Positions 24,731 to 32,467 of a stretch of DNA of 64,000 bases are shown here, piece after piece (within the stretch, counting starts at the first letter, position 1; each line of letters begins with the position of its first letter). This DNA is from Flavobacterium sp. 270. GTDB lineage: Bacteria; Bacteroidota; Bacteroidia; Flavobacteriales; Flavobacteriaceae. The stretch is from the NCBI RefSeq assembly GCF_004368785.1, contig NZ_SODM01000005.1, positions 391,453 through 455,452 of the forward strand, read 5' to 3'. Under the pieces are notes generated by a model. It was given only the letters and a program-made list of their open reading frames with translations, was not told the DNA's origin and searched no databases. A program made the translations under genes and the position numbers.

Positions 24731-25100
24731 TTTTGCCACGAATTGCACGGATTACACCAATTTTTAAATCTGCTCAATCTGCCAGATCTGCGTGAAACTT
24801 TTTTGCCACGAATTGCACGAATTACACCAATTTTTAAATCTGCTAAAATCTGTTTGTCAGTGTAAAATTTCTTGTCACGAATTTTATCAATTTAAATCTG
24901 CTCAATCTGCTAGATCTGCGTGAAACTTTTTTTGCCACGAATTGCATAAATTACACCATTTTTAAATCTGCTAAAATTTGTTTGTCAGTGTAAAATTTCT
25001 TGTCACGAATTACACCAATTTAAATCTGCTCAATCTGCCAGATCTGCGTGAAACTTTTTTGCCACGAATTGCACCAATTACACTAATTTAAATCTGCTAA
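24731..25100. repeat. Direct repeats of GCCACGAATTGCAC... units in the carotenoid cluster
   Basis: Copies of TTTTGCCACGAATTGCA begin at 24731, 24801, 24930 and 25057 (steps of 70, 129 and 127 bp), interleaved with AAATCTGCTCAATCTGC and GATCTGCGTGAAACTT segments. Copies differ at several positions, so the array is not newly made. Unit lengths and divergence do not fit CRISPR. Confidence 0.8.
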
Positions 25101-25137
25101 ATCAATCAAATCTGCGGGAAACACGGCATAATTTATT

Positions 25138-25578
25138 TTACATTTTATAGTATTTAAAAGGGACAAATAACATTCCGAAACATTCTCCGTGTTCTTTGCC
25201 AAGATGTTTATGATGCATTTTATGCGCTTTTCTTAATCCGATGAGGTATTTGTTTTTGGTGTTTTTGAACCATTTAAAACGCTGGTGAATTAAAACATCA
25301 TGAATTAAAAAATAGCAAATGCCATAAAGTGTAACGCCACAAGCGATAAAAAATAAATAATTGAATCCGCCTTGTACTCCAAAATAAAAAAGAATGATAC
25401 TTGGCGTAGCAAATATGACAAAGAAAATGTCGTTGCGCTCAAAAGTATGTTCGTATTTTGGCTTGTGATGATCTGCGTGAAAATACCACATTAATCCATG
25501 CATAATGTATTTATGTGTTAACCAGGTTACACATTCCATGAAGAGGAAAACACTGAGAAAGATTAAAAAAGAAATCAT
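25138..25578 (-). CDS. crtZ: Beta-carotene hydroxylase CrtZ (fatty-acid-hydroxylase superfamily)
   Basis: 146 aa integral membrane di-iron enzyme that adds hydroxyl groups to the beta-rings of carotenoids, leading to zeaxanthin. The His clusters expected of the family are present: HKYIMH (residues 22-27), HADHH (34-38), HDVLIH (93-98) and HKMHHKH (119-125). Four hydrophobic segments separate them. It is downstream of crtB in the same direction with a 60-bp gap. The lycopene cyclase that would supply its substrate is not in this window. Confidence 0.9.
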   Translation of the reverse strand: MISFLIFLSVFLFMECVTWLTHKYIMHGLMWYFHADHHKPKYEHTFERNDIFFVIFATPSIILFYFGVQGGFNYLFFIACGVTLYGICYFLIHDVLIHQRFKWFKNTKNKYLIGLRKAHKMHHKHLGKEHGECFGMLFVPFKYYKM

Positions 25579-25638
25579 TTTTATGTTTTATATATTAAAA
25601 GTATAATTTAAATTATTTCGGCTGAATGGCTTAAAATA

Positions 25639-26478
25639 TTAGACCAACTTCAGCTTATAAGTAACAAAACTTTGCGCTAAAAGCCCGGCTTTGGTATAAT
25701 TAGAAACCCGAATTCTTGAGTTTCCGATTTCATGATATGGTGTGTTTTTTAGTTTTTGAAGCAGTTTTTTATAATAGATATATGCGGTGTAAACACCAAA
25801 TTTGGCTTCAAGCGGTAATTTGATAATGCCTTGAAGCGCGATTCTAAAATCTTCTTCGATTTCTTTTATAATCGTATTTTTTGCATTTTCATCGAAAGAT
25901 TTTAAATCTACGCCTGGAAAATAATTTCGGTTTAAAACCAAATTATCATCTTTTAAATCTCTTAAGAAATTTACTTTCTGAAAAGCAGATCCTAAATGCA
26001 TGGCTTCTTCTTTAAGTTGTTCGTATTTGTGGTCTTTTCCGGCAACAAATACTTTAAGACACATTAAGCCGACAACATCTGCAGAGCCGTAAATGTAATC
26101 TTCGTATTCGGTTTGTGTATTGTAAGTTGATTTTACAAGATCGAGTTTCATGCTTTTTAGAAAAGCCTGAATGAGATCATCTGTAATGTTGTATTGCTTT
26201 ACGGTATGCTGGAAAGAATTTAAAATCGGATTTAGGCTGATTCCCATTTCCATTGCTTTGTAATATTCTTTTTCGAAATCGTTGATAAGGTATTCTTTGT
26301 CGTAATCGTGAAAAGAATCGACAATTTCATCAGCAAAACGAACAAATCCGTAGATGCTGTAAATGCCTTCTCTAATGCTTGGTGAAAGCATGTTTACGGC
26401 AAGCGAGAACGAAGTGCTGTAGTTTTTGGTAATCAATTTACTGCACTTGAAAGAAACGGTGTCAAATAGTGATTTCAT
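25639..26478 (-). CDS. crtB: Phytoene synthase CrtB
   Basis: 279 aa. Condenses two geranylgeranyl diphosphates to phytoene, the first committed carotenoid step. The two Asp-rich Mg-binding motifs are seen: RFADEIVDSF with D50 and D54, and NFLRDLKDDN in the second half. The start overlaps the end of crtI by 17 bp, so translation is probably coupled. It belongs to the minus-strand pigment operon. Squalene-synthase-type proteins share this fold, but the position between crtI and crtZ decides the call. Confidence 0.93.
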   Translation of the reverse strand: MKSLFDTVSFKCSKLITKNYSTSFSLAVNMLSPSIREGIYSIYGFVRFADEIVDSFHDYDKEYLINDFEKEYYKAMEMGISLNPILNSFQHTVKQYNITDDLIQAFLKSMKLDLVKSTYNTQTEYEDYIYGSADVVGLMCLKVFVAGKDHKYEQLKEEAMHLGSAFQKVNFLRDLKDDNLVLNRNYFPGVDLKSFDENAKNTIIKEIEEDFRIALQGIIKLPLEAKFGVYTAYIYYKKLLQKLKNTPYHEIGNSRIRVSNYTKAGLLAQSFVTYKLKLV

Positions 26479-27949
26479 CTTTTTTCGATCTAATGGATTT
26501 TTGAATTAACTCGGCGGCTAGTTTTCCAGAAATTAAAGCGGGAGGAACGCCCGGGCCAGGAACGGTCAGCTGTCCCGTAAAATATAAATTACGAACTTTA
26601 GGACTTTTTAGTTTTGGCCTTAAAAATGCGGTCTGAAGCAGTGTATTTGCCATTCCGTACGCATTTCCTTTATAGGCATTGTAATCTGTTATAAAGTCGT
26701 TTTTGCAATACGATTTCTTAAAGATAATGTTTTGTTTTACTTCTTGCTGTGTAAGTTTTTCAAAACGTGTTATTATTTTTTCAAAATATTCTTCCCGAAG
26801 TGCTGCTGTATCTGTGATTCCGGGTGCAAGGGGAATTAAGAAAAAACCACTTTCCATACCTTCCGGAGCGGCAGATAAATCTGTTTTTGATGGAAAATTG
26901 GCATAGAATAATGGTGACTCCGGCCATTTTGGATTATCGTAAATAGCAGCGGCGTGCTCCTTAAAATCAGCATCAAAAAATAAAGCATGATGCGAGATAT
27001 TGGCTATCTTTTTATTAAAACCTATAAAAAACAGGAGTGAAGAAGGGGCAAAAACCCTGCTTTTCCAATATTCTTCGGAGTATTTTCGGTCTTCTTTATT
27101 TAATAAAGTTTCTGTATGATGATAATCGGCACCGCTTAAAATAATATCGGCTTTGATAAATTGATCCTTAATCGTAATTCCGACAGCGGTTTTGTTTTCG
27201 ACAACTATTTTGTCTATTGGGGAATTGGTTTTTATAGTAACTCCCAATTCGAGAGCGAGTTTTTCAATTCCTTTAATGACATCAAACATTCCTGTTTTCG
27301 GATGCCAGGTTCCTAAGCCAAAATCGGCATAATTCATAAAATTATAAAACGATGGTGTTTTATCGGGTTTTGCACCCAGAAATAAAACGGGAAATTCGAG
27401 AATCTGAATCAGTCTTTCGTCCTTGAAAACTTTTCTGATATCCCGGCTTACGGTACTGAAAAACTGATTTAGTTTTAAAGTTGTCTGTACTGTGATTAAT
27501 TCGAGTGGAGAAATTCCCGGTCGATAAACCAAATCTTTGATGGCAATATCATAATTGCTTTTTGCTTCATCGATAAATTTTTGAAGTTTTTGACCACTTC
27601 CCGTTTCTATGTTTTCAAAAGTGGTTTTTATTTCTTCTAAATTGTCGCAGATACTTATAAAATCTTCGACACCAAAATAAACCCTGTAAGCGGGATTTAG
27701 TTTGATAAGTTCATAATAATCGGATGTTTTTTTGTTGAAATCATTAAAAAAACGTTCAAAAACATCGGGCATCCAGTACCAGCTTGGCCCCATATCAAAT
27801 GTAAAGCCTTCTTTTTTAAACTGTCTTGCCCTGCCGCCAATAGATTCGTTTTTTTCATAAACAGTTACGCTGTTTCCTTGTTGAGCCAGGTAACAGGCGG
27901 CGGCTAATGCAGAAAAGCCCGATCCGATTATTGCGATAGTTTTTTTCAT
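26462..27949 (-). CDS. crtI: Phytoene desaturase CrtI
   Basis: 495 aa FAD-dependent enzyme that desaturates phytoene toward lycopene. The N-terminal dinucleotide motif IAIIGSGFSALAAACYLAQQG (residues 5-25) and VTVYEKNESIGGRARQF are typical, as is the C-terminal signature YFTGQLTVPGPGVPPALISG. Length is standard. The ATG lies inside a CATTTGTT-T-AACAAATG palindrome that also overlaps a -7 box, a likely control point. It is 37 bp downstream of the regulator gene. Confidence 0.94.
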   Translation of the reverse strand: MKKTIAIIGSGFSALAAACYLAQQGNSVTVYEKNESIGGRARQFKKEGFTFDMGPSWYWMPDVFERFFNDFNKKTSDYYELIKLNPAYRVYFGVEDFISICDNLEEIKTTFENIETGSGQKLQKFIDEAKSNYDIAIKDLVYRPGISPLELITVQTTLKLNQFFSTVSRDIRKVFKDERLIQILEFPVLFLGAKPDKTPSFYNFMNYADFGLGTWHPKTGMFDVIKGIEKLALELGVTIKTNSPIDKIVVENKTAVGITIKDQFIKADIILSGADYHHTETLLNKEDRKYSEEYWKSRVFAPSSLLFFIGFNKKIANISHHALFFDADFKEHAAAIYDNPKWPESPLFYANFPSKTDLSAAPEGMESGFFLIPLAPGITDTAALREEYFEKIITRFEKLTQQEVKQNIIFKKSYCKNDFITDYNAYKGNAYGMANTLLQTAFLRPKLKSPKVRNLYFTGQLTVPGPGVPPALISGKLAAELIQKSIRSKKDEITI

Positions 27950-27965
27950 TTGTTTAACAAATGTA
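27947..27965 (-). promoter_or_regulatory. crtI promoter with palindromic operator candidate
   Basis: On the minus strand TACATTTG (27958-27965) fits TAnnTTTG. The plus strand 27947-27963 reads CATTTGTT-T-AACAAATG, 8-bp arms around one base, covering both the -7 box and the crtI start codon. A -33 TTG at the usual distance is not evident. Confidence 0.5.
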
Positions 27966-27986
27966 CAAAAACTTTAAACAAAATAA

Positions 27987-28886
27987 TTATATACAGTTGA
28001 TTGTTTCTTCCATGCAATCGTAAATCTTTACTCTTTCGGATAAGTTTTGTCTGTCGATATGTTCTACCATTTTGCCCATAAGCCAGATTTCATTGTTTTT
28101 TTGAAGCAGTTTGTTAGCCATCGATTTTACGTATTGATTAATTACACTTCTGTCAGGCTGAATCGTCATAAAAGAAACAAACGTAATATTTTCAAAATGC
28201 TTGGTTAAATCCTGCAGGTTTTCGATAGGCATACTTTCGCCTAAATAAATTGTTTTGTATCCTTTAGATAATAATTCATATTGCAGATAAAGCAATCCAA
28301 TCTGGTGAATCTCATTTAACGGAAGTGAAAGCACAAACACCCTATCGGTTATTGTTGGCTTTTTAATTTGAAGACTTTCGGTATAAATTAATATTTTTTG
28401 TTTGATCAAATGACTCATAAAGTGTTCATTTGCAGGAGTAATGGTTTCAGACTGCCATAATAATCCCAATTCTTTAAGAAGAGGCAGGAAGTGCTCTTTA
28501 AAAACTTCTTTAAATGTTTTTTCAGAAATCAGCCAGTCAAAAGTATTGAAGAACAATTCCTGGTCAAAATTCATCATTGCCATTTTGAAGGAAGTAATAG
28601 CATAATTCTGAGCATTTTTTCTGGAGATAATTTCGCGTACTAACTGCGGAATTTTTTCTTCAGAATAGGTAGCAATTTTAGAAATCTTATAACCGTATTC
28701 GTGAAGCAAGGTTATATTTAAAAGTTTCTGCAGGTTTTGAAGATTGTAAAGCCTGATATTAGTATCAGTACGCATTGGTTCAAGAATGTTGTATCTCTTT
28801 TCCCAGATACGTATTGTATGGGCTTTTATTCCGGATAAATTTTCAAGGTCTTTTATGCTAAAAACCGTTTTTATGTTGTTTACCAT
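27987..28886 (-). CDS. MerR-family, B12-binding (CarH/LitR-like) light-responsive regulator
   Basis: 299 aa. Residues 8-75 are a MerR winged helix (FSIKDLENLSGIKAHTIR, IWEKRYNIL). Residues about 95-170 form the helical cap and 180-299 a cobalamin-binding Rossmann domain. The residues that contact adenosylcobalamin in CarH appear conserved by spacing: W144, then E154-H155, and the lower-ligand motif E192-x-H194-x-x-G197. The His that directly follows the Trp in Thermus CarH is Gln here. CarH-type proteins repress carotenoid genes in the dark and release DNA in light. It sits immediately upstream of crtI on the same strand, so control of this cluster is the natural inference. Confidence 0.88.
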   Translation of the reverse strand: MVNNIKTVFSIKDLENLSGIKAHTIRIWEKRYNILEPMRTDTNIRLYNLQNLQKLLNITLLHEYGYKISKIATYSEEKIPQLVREIISRKNAQNYAITSFKMAMMNFDQELFFNTFDWLISEKTFKEVFKEHFLPLLKELGLLWQSETITPANEHFMSHLIKQKILIYTESLQIKKPTITDRVFVLSLPLNEIHQIGLLYLQYELLSKGYKTIYLGESMPIENLQDLTKHFENITFVSFMTIQPDRSVINQYVKSMANKLLQKNNEIWLMGKMVEHIDRQNLSERVKIYDCMEETINCI

Positions 28887-28904
28887 TTTAGGGGATTAAG
28901 TAAA

Positions 28905-28936
28905 CAAATGTAAAATAAAATCTGAGATACTGCCAA
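28905..28936 (-). promoter_or_regulatory. Promoter of the MerR regulator
   Basis: TACATTTG on the reverse strand of 28905-28912, with TTG 21 nt upstream (28934-28936). The 12 bases TACATTTGTTTA are identical to those at the crtI promoter, which suggests a shared regulator, possibly autoregulation. Confidence 0.55.
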
Positions 28937-28958
28937 AAAGCCTTTCTAAAATGACAAA

Positions 28959-29921
28959 TTAGTTAAAGTTTATAGGATTAATTTTATTTAGTTTGTCTAG
29001 ATATAAGATTGTTTTAGAGTTATCCCTGCTTTTTTCGTACATGGTTTCGAATTTTGCTCCGTAAATAATTTCGTTAAAAGTATAAGAGGTTCTCGCTGCT
29101 ACCGTATTACTAAACATATCGTCAAAAGTGGTAATGAAAACTAAAATTTCTCCATGTGTTTTTTTGAAATCCTCTGCTGTGAAATTATAAAAAGGACTTT
29201 CTTCTGTTATAGGATGTACTAAAGTCCAGCTTAGCGAAAGTGCATTGATATGATCTAATTCTAATTCTAACGAATAAAATTTATTGGTCATTTCTCCGTC
29301 TTCTTCAATGCTCATTGCTAAAGTTATTTTTGCATTTGCATCTGTAAAATTGGTATTTTTAAAAGGAACAAGACGTATCATTAAACCTTTGTTTTCTCCA
29401 TAAGGCGAAATTAATGCATTGTCTGAAAATTTTATATAAGCAGTCGGTTTGCTAAATCTTCCAAAGAATAAACCCGTTGCAATAGCAAAACTTAATAAAC
29501 CAATTAAAGCTTCTGCAGCAGACAAAGCGCTTGTTAAAAAACCTGTGGGACTAATGTGTCCGTATCCTACAGTAGTAAAAGTTTGCGCACTGAAAAAATA
29601 AGCCTGTCCAAATTGATTTAAAACGCTGCCAGTCGCGGCAACTCCATCCAGATGTTCTATTCCGATAGCGTGGTAGATAATGGCAAAAATAAAATTGATT
29701 ATGATATAGAAAGCAAACAGGATAAACATAAATTTCCAGTTTGGCATATTAATCATGGTATGGTACCAGCTAATGCGGTGCAGAAAATGCATACCTCTTT
29801 TTTCTACATTTGCAGTTCCGTCTTTGTTTACAAACCTTCCGCCGTAACTGTTTGCATTAGTTCCGAAACCAGAATTTTTATCTGTTTTAGCTTTGTTGTA
29901 TTCTCTTTTAAGAATTGACAT
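28959..29921 (-). CDS. Inward-rectifier-type potassium channel (KirBac-like)
   Basis: 320 aa. Two membrane helices (about 62-84 and 133-155) flank a pore loop with selectivity filter TTVGYGHISP (TVGYG at 117-121). The remaining 160 residues are the beta-rich cytoplasmic domain of Kir channels: IRLVPFKNTNFTDANAKITL, FYSLELELDHI, LSLSWTLVHPI and ILVFITTFDD. It should pass K+ across the inner membrane as a tetramer with gating by the cytoplasmic domain. Single gene upstream of the MerR gene, 72 bp apart. A TACATTTG box lies 18-25 nt before the ATG. Confidence 0.9.
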   Translation of the reverse strand: MSILKREYNKAKTDKNSGFGTNANSYGGRFVNKDGTANVEKRGMHFLHRISWYHTMINMPNWKFMFILFAFYIIINFIFAIIYHAIGIEHLDGVAATGSVLNQFGQAYFFSAQTFTTVGYGHISPTGFLTSALSAAEALIGLLSFAIATGLFFGRFSKPTAYIKFSDNALISPYGENKGLMIRLVPFKNTNFTDANAKITLAMSIEEDGEMTNKFYSLELELDHINALSLSWTLVHPITEESPFYNFTAEDFKKTHGEILVFITTFDDMFSNTVAARTSYTFNEIIYGAKFETMYEKSRDNSKTILYLDKLNKINPINFN

Positions 29922-29938
29922 TTATCTTTGTTTTGCAG

Positions 29939-29946
29939 CAAATGTA
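29939..29946 (-). promoter_or_regulatory. -7 box of the potassium channel gene
   Basis: Reverse strand TACATTTG, 17 nt upstream of the ATG at 29921. No clear -33 element. Confidence 0.4.
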
Positions 29947-29987
29947 AGGATAACTTTTTATGAAATTAACGTGATTATAAAATGAAA

Positions 29988-30022
29988 AAGCAATCTGCAG
30001 CATGGATTTCTGCAGATTGCTT
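29988..30022 (-). terminator. Terminator of the TPR gene
   Basis: 13-bp perfect stem AAGCAATCTGCAG / CTGCAGATTGCTT with a 9-nt loop, followed on the minus strand by a short T-run. It lies just after the stop of the TPR gene. Confidence 0.75.
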
Positions 30023-30052
30023 AGTGTGATATTGAAAAATATTTTTTGAATA

Positions 30053-30553
30053 TTATCTACAAAATGTAGCTTTGTTTTTTATGGCGCTCTGGCTTCCTAA
30101 TTCTATAGCTTTAGAAAAGTCTTTGCAGGAATTCTTTTTATCGCCAATTTTATTATAAGCCAAACCTCTAAGATTGTAAGCGATATAATCTTTAGGATTT
30201 AAACCAAGAGAAGAAGTACAGTCTTCTATAGTTCCCTGATAGTTTAATAATTTGTAGTTTACATTTGCTCTTCCGGTAAAAGCATCTGCATTCATGCTGT
30301 CCAATTCGATTGTTTTGCTAAAATCGGCCAAAGCTCCTTTTAGGTCGTTTAGTTTGAGTTTTGCTACGCCTCGGTTTTGGTAAGCCTCGACAAATTTTGA
30401 ATTCATGCTGATCGCTTTGGTGTAATCTGCAATGGCACCTTTTGTGTTTCCTGCTTCGGCTTTTTTCATGGCTTTGTCAAAATATCCGGTTGCAGATTGT
30501 GCAAAACCCGAGAACGTTATCATAATAAATGATAGCAATAATAAGTGTTTCAT
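30053..30553 (-). CDS. Exported tetratricopeptide-repeat protein
   Basis: 166 aa. Signal peptide MKHLLLLSFIMITFSGFAQS. Residues 22-155 are four consecutive TPR units, with the recurring pattern A-x-A-Y-x-N-R-G-x-A-K: GAIADYTKAISMNSKFVEAY, GALADFSKTIELDS and similar. It should act as a periplasmic protein-interaction scaffold; partners are unknown. Divergent from the XRE-family gene across a 312-bp gap. Confidence 0.85.
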   Translation of the reverse strand: MKHLLLLSFIMITFSGFAQSATGYFDKAMKKAEAGNTKGAIADYTKAISMNSKFVEAYQNRGVAKLKLNDLKGALADFSKTIELDSMNADAFTGRANVNYKLLNYQGTIEDCTSSLGLNPKDYIAYNLRGLAYNKIGDKKNSCKDFSKAIELGSQSAIKNKATFCR

Positions 30554-30865
30554 AAAACTAATTTGGGATTAGTAGGTTAATTAATTGGAGACGAATTTAA
30601 GAAAGATTCTTTTGCAGCGGAAGTTCTTTTTTATAAATAGTTAAAATAATTATTTTAATTTTCTAGATTATTAAGAATCTTTAATAGACATTATTTGAGG
30701 AAAAAAAACACTTCATTTTTTCTAATGCTGGATTAATAGACTTATTTACAATTAATACAAGTTTTAATTTGTAATTGCGCCAAATGTCGTAAAAATGTCA
30801 TGGTTTAGTCGTTAATAGATTGCGCTATTTAAAATAATTTTGGAATAAAATAAATTATAATTGAT
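30554..30865. other. 312-bp gap between divergent TPR and XRE genes
   Basis: AT-rich, with no open frame worth calling. It holds a candidate plus-strand promoter (30835-30842). No strong promoter for the minus-strand gene was recognised. Confidence 0.6.
30835..30842 (+). promoter_or_regulatory. Candidate -7 box of the XRE gene
   Basis: TAATTTTG fits TAnnTTTG and lies 23 nt upstream of the ATG at 30866; no clear -33. Confidence 0.4.
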
Positions 30866-31438
30866 ATGAATTCTATAGGGGAAAAAATTAGTGAAACAAG
30901 AAAGTTAAAAGGGTTTACTCAAGAAGAACTTGCTGAGTTGTCAAAAGTGAATTTAAGAACAATTCAAAGAATAGAAAATAACAAAAATGAACCACGTGGA
31001 AAAACGTTGAGTCTGGTTTGTGATGTTCTTCAAATTAATAAAGAAGATTTGCATGAATTAAATAAAATGTCTCAAAATAAAACAATTACATCTTTTATGA
31101 TTGATGGATTTTTTTTAATTCTTTTAAATTTATTTTTAATGCTTACGATTGGTTATCTCACTTTGCCTTCGGAAGCAAATTTAAATAGCAAAATTGGCGC
31201 ATCTCTGTTGAGTTTTTTCATTCCGTTTTGTATTGTTTATTTCACGCAAAAAATAGGAGCTGTCGAGCGAATTTTAAAATTTGGAATTGGATTTATAGGA
31301 TATTTGGTTTTGCTCGTATCTGTGCAAGGTTTTGCTGCTGGATGCCGTATTGGGTTTAGGTCTTGGATATTTTTGTGTATATTGATATATTTTGGTGTTT
31401 TATTCTATGGGAAAATTTTTTTCAAGTCGGAGAAATAA
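30866..31438 (+). CDS. XRE-family regulator fused to membrane segments
   Basis: 190 aa. Residues 1-65 are a Cro/CI-type HTH (LKGFTQEELAELSKVNLRTIQ, IENNKNEPRGKTL). The remainder is four hydrophobic segments (about 75-97, 108-125, 135-152, 160-180), so the DNA-binding domain is tethered to the inner membrane. This HTH plus four-helix layout recurs in Bacteroidota. The sensed signal is unknown. It is followed by a strong terminator, so it is transcribed alone. Confidence 0.85.
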   Translation: MNSIGEKISETRKLKGFTQEELAELSKVNLRTIQRIENNKNEPRGKTLSLVCDVLQINKEDLHELNKMSQNKTITSFMIDGFFLILLNLFLMLTIGYLTLPSEANLNSKIGASLLSFFIPFCIVYFTQKIGAVERILKFGIGFIGYLVLLVSVQGFAAGCRIGFRSWIFLCILIYFGVLFYGKIFFKSEK

Positions 31439-31464
31439 ATCGGAAAGAAATTTTTCAGCCATAA

Positions 31465-31498
31465 AAAAAGCCTGAGAATCTAAATTCTCAGGCTTTTT
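31465..31498. terminator. Terminator after the XRE-membrane gene and the tRNA block
   Basis: AAAAAGCCTGAGAAT / ATTCTCAGGCTTTTT stem with a 4-nt loop. Symmetric A and T runs make it usable in both directions, ending the XRE gene (+) and the tRNA transcript (-). Confidence 0.9.
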
Positions 31499-31509
31499 GC
31501 TTTTTTAAG

Positions 31510-31592
31510 TGACCACGGTGGGATTTGAACCCACACGCCCTTACGAGCACCACCCCCTCAAGATGGCAAGTCTACCGTTTCTCCACGTGGCC
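31510..31592 (-). tRNA. tRNA-Leu (GAG)
   Basis: Reverse strand gives acceptor arm GGCCACG pairing with CGTGGTC, anticodon stem CCATC/GGTGG around the 7-nt loop TTGAGGG (anticodon GAG, reads CTC/CTT), a long variable arm typical of class II tRNA-Leu, and a T-loop GGTTCAAATCC. Discriminator A. CCA is not encoded. Confidence 0.93.
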
Positions 31593-31636
31593 GTAAATGA
31601 AAAAAGGTCAAGTAAAATAAATTACTCGACCTTTTG

Positions 31637-31709
31637 TGACCCGACTGGGGCTCGAACCCAGGACCCCATCATTAAAAGTGATGTGCTCTACCGACTGAGC
31701 TATCGAGTC
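31637..31709 (-). tRNA. tRNA-Lys (TTT), copy 1
   Basis: Acceptor arm GACTCGA / TCGGGTC with a G-T pair, D-arm AGCTCAGTCGGTAGAGC, anticodon loop CTTTTAA (anticodon TTT), T-loop GGTTCGAGCC, discriminator A. CCA is not encoded. 73 nt. Confidence 0.95.
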
Positions 31710-31748
31710 AATGCTATCAAGGAAATTATGTGTTGATCACTAAATTTG

Positions 31749-31821
31749 TGACCCGACTGGGGCTCGAACCCAGGACCCCATCATTAAAAGTGATGTGCTC
31801 TACCGACTGAGCTATCGAGTC
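31749..31821 (-). tRNA. tRNA-Lys (TTT), copy 2
   Basis: Identical to the copy at 31637-31709 over its 73 nt as read; the spacer between copies is 39 bp. It is first in the minus-strand tRNA cluster Lys-Lys-Leu, so a tandem duplication is likely. Confidence 0.95.
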
Positions 31822-31948
31822 ATATTCTTTCCTTGAATGCGGGTGCAAATATAAGGAGTTTTTTTCGAAGTTTCCAAGCATTTTTATTATAAATTTGTCT
31901 TTTTTTACGAAAAATTTCCAACGTGTTAGTTTATAAGGTTTTATTAAT

Positions 31949-32467
31949 ATGAAAAAAATAGTGTTATTAGGTTATATGGGTTGCGGAAAGTCAACAATTG
32001 CCCAAAATTTGTCAAAAATTACAAATATTCCGTTTCTCGATTTAGATAAATGCATCGAAAAAAAATCAAATTTATCTATAAATGAGATTTTCGAGCAGTA
32101 TGGAGAGATTTATTTTAGAAAATTAGAGCATGAAATGTTCGTAGAATTATTAAATTCTACAGAAAACAACATAATTGGTTTGGGAGGAGGAACGCCATGT
32201 TATGCCAATAATCATGAATTACTGCAAAAAGATGACGTTACTTCGATTTATTTAAAAGCTTCGATTGATACTTTATATGATAGATTAGTGTTCAACAAAA
32301 GCAAACGCCCGTTAATCGCTAATATGGAAGAAGAGGAAATGAGAGAGTTTATTGCAAAACATTTATTCGACAGAAGTTTCTACTACAACCATGCGCAGCA
32401 TAAAGTGGTAGTAGATAATAGAACTGTCGAAGAAACGGTTGAAGATATATTAAAGATTCTAGCTTAA
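31949..32467 (+). CDS. aroK: Shikimate kinase
   Basis: 172 aa. Phosphorylates shikimate to shikimate 3-phosphate with ATP in aromatic amino-acid synthesis. The Walker A motif is GYMGCGKST (residues 8-16), the shikimate site includes FLDLDKCIEKK with Asp, and the GLGGGTPCY loop and a lid Arg in KSKRPL are present. Normal length for a monofunctional enzyme. It is convergent with the PRTase gene, their ends overlapping by 9 bp. Confidence 0.95.
   Translation: MKKIVLLGYMGCGKSTIAQNLSKITNIPFLDLDKCIEKKSNLSINEIFEQYGEIYFRKLEHEMFVELLNSTENNIIGLGGGTPCYANNHELLQKDDVTSIYLKASIDTLYDRLVFNKSKRPLIANMEEEEMREFIAKHLFDRSFYYNHAQHKVVVDNRTVEETVEDILKILA

Larger units (their letters stand above)
24686..25137. other. 452-bp repeat-filled gap inside the carotenoid cluster
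   Basis: No gene is supported. It holds the repeat array described separately and a TACATTTG box at 24722-24729 on the minus strand just upstream of the SRPBCC gene. Confidence 0.7.

Noticed and set aside
24731..25100. Possible CRISPR array
   Set aside because: Unit spacing is 70, 129 and 127 bp, copies diverge, spacers are themselves repeated and no cas gene is near.
31509..31736. 75-residue frame on the plus strand
   Set aside because: It is the antisense of the tRNA-Leu and first tRNA-Lys genes.
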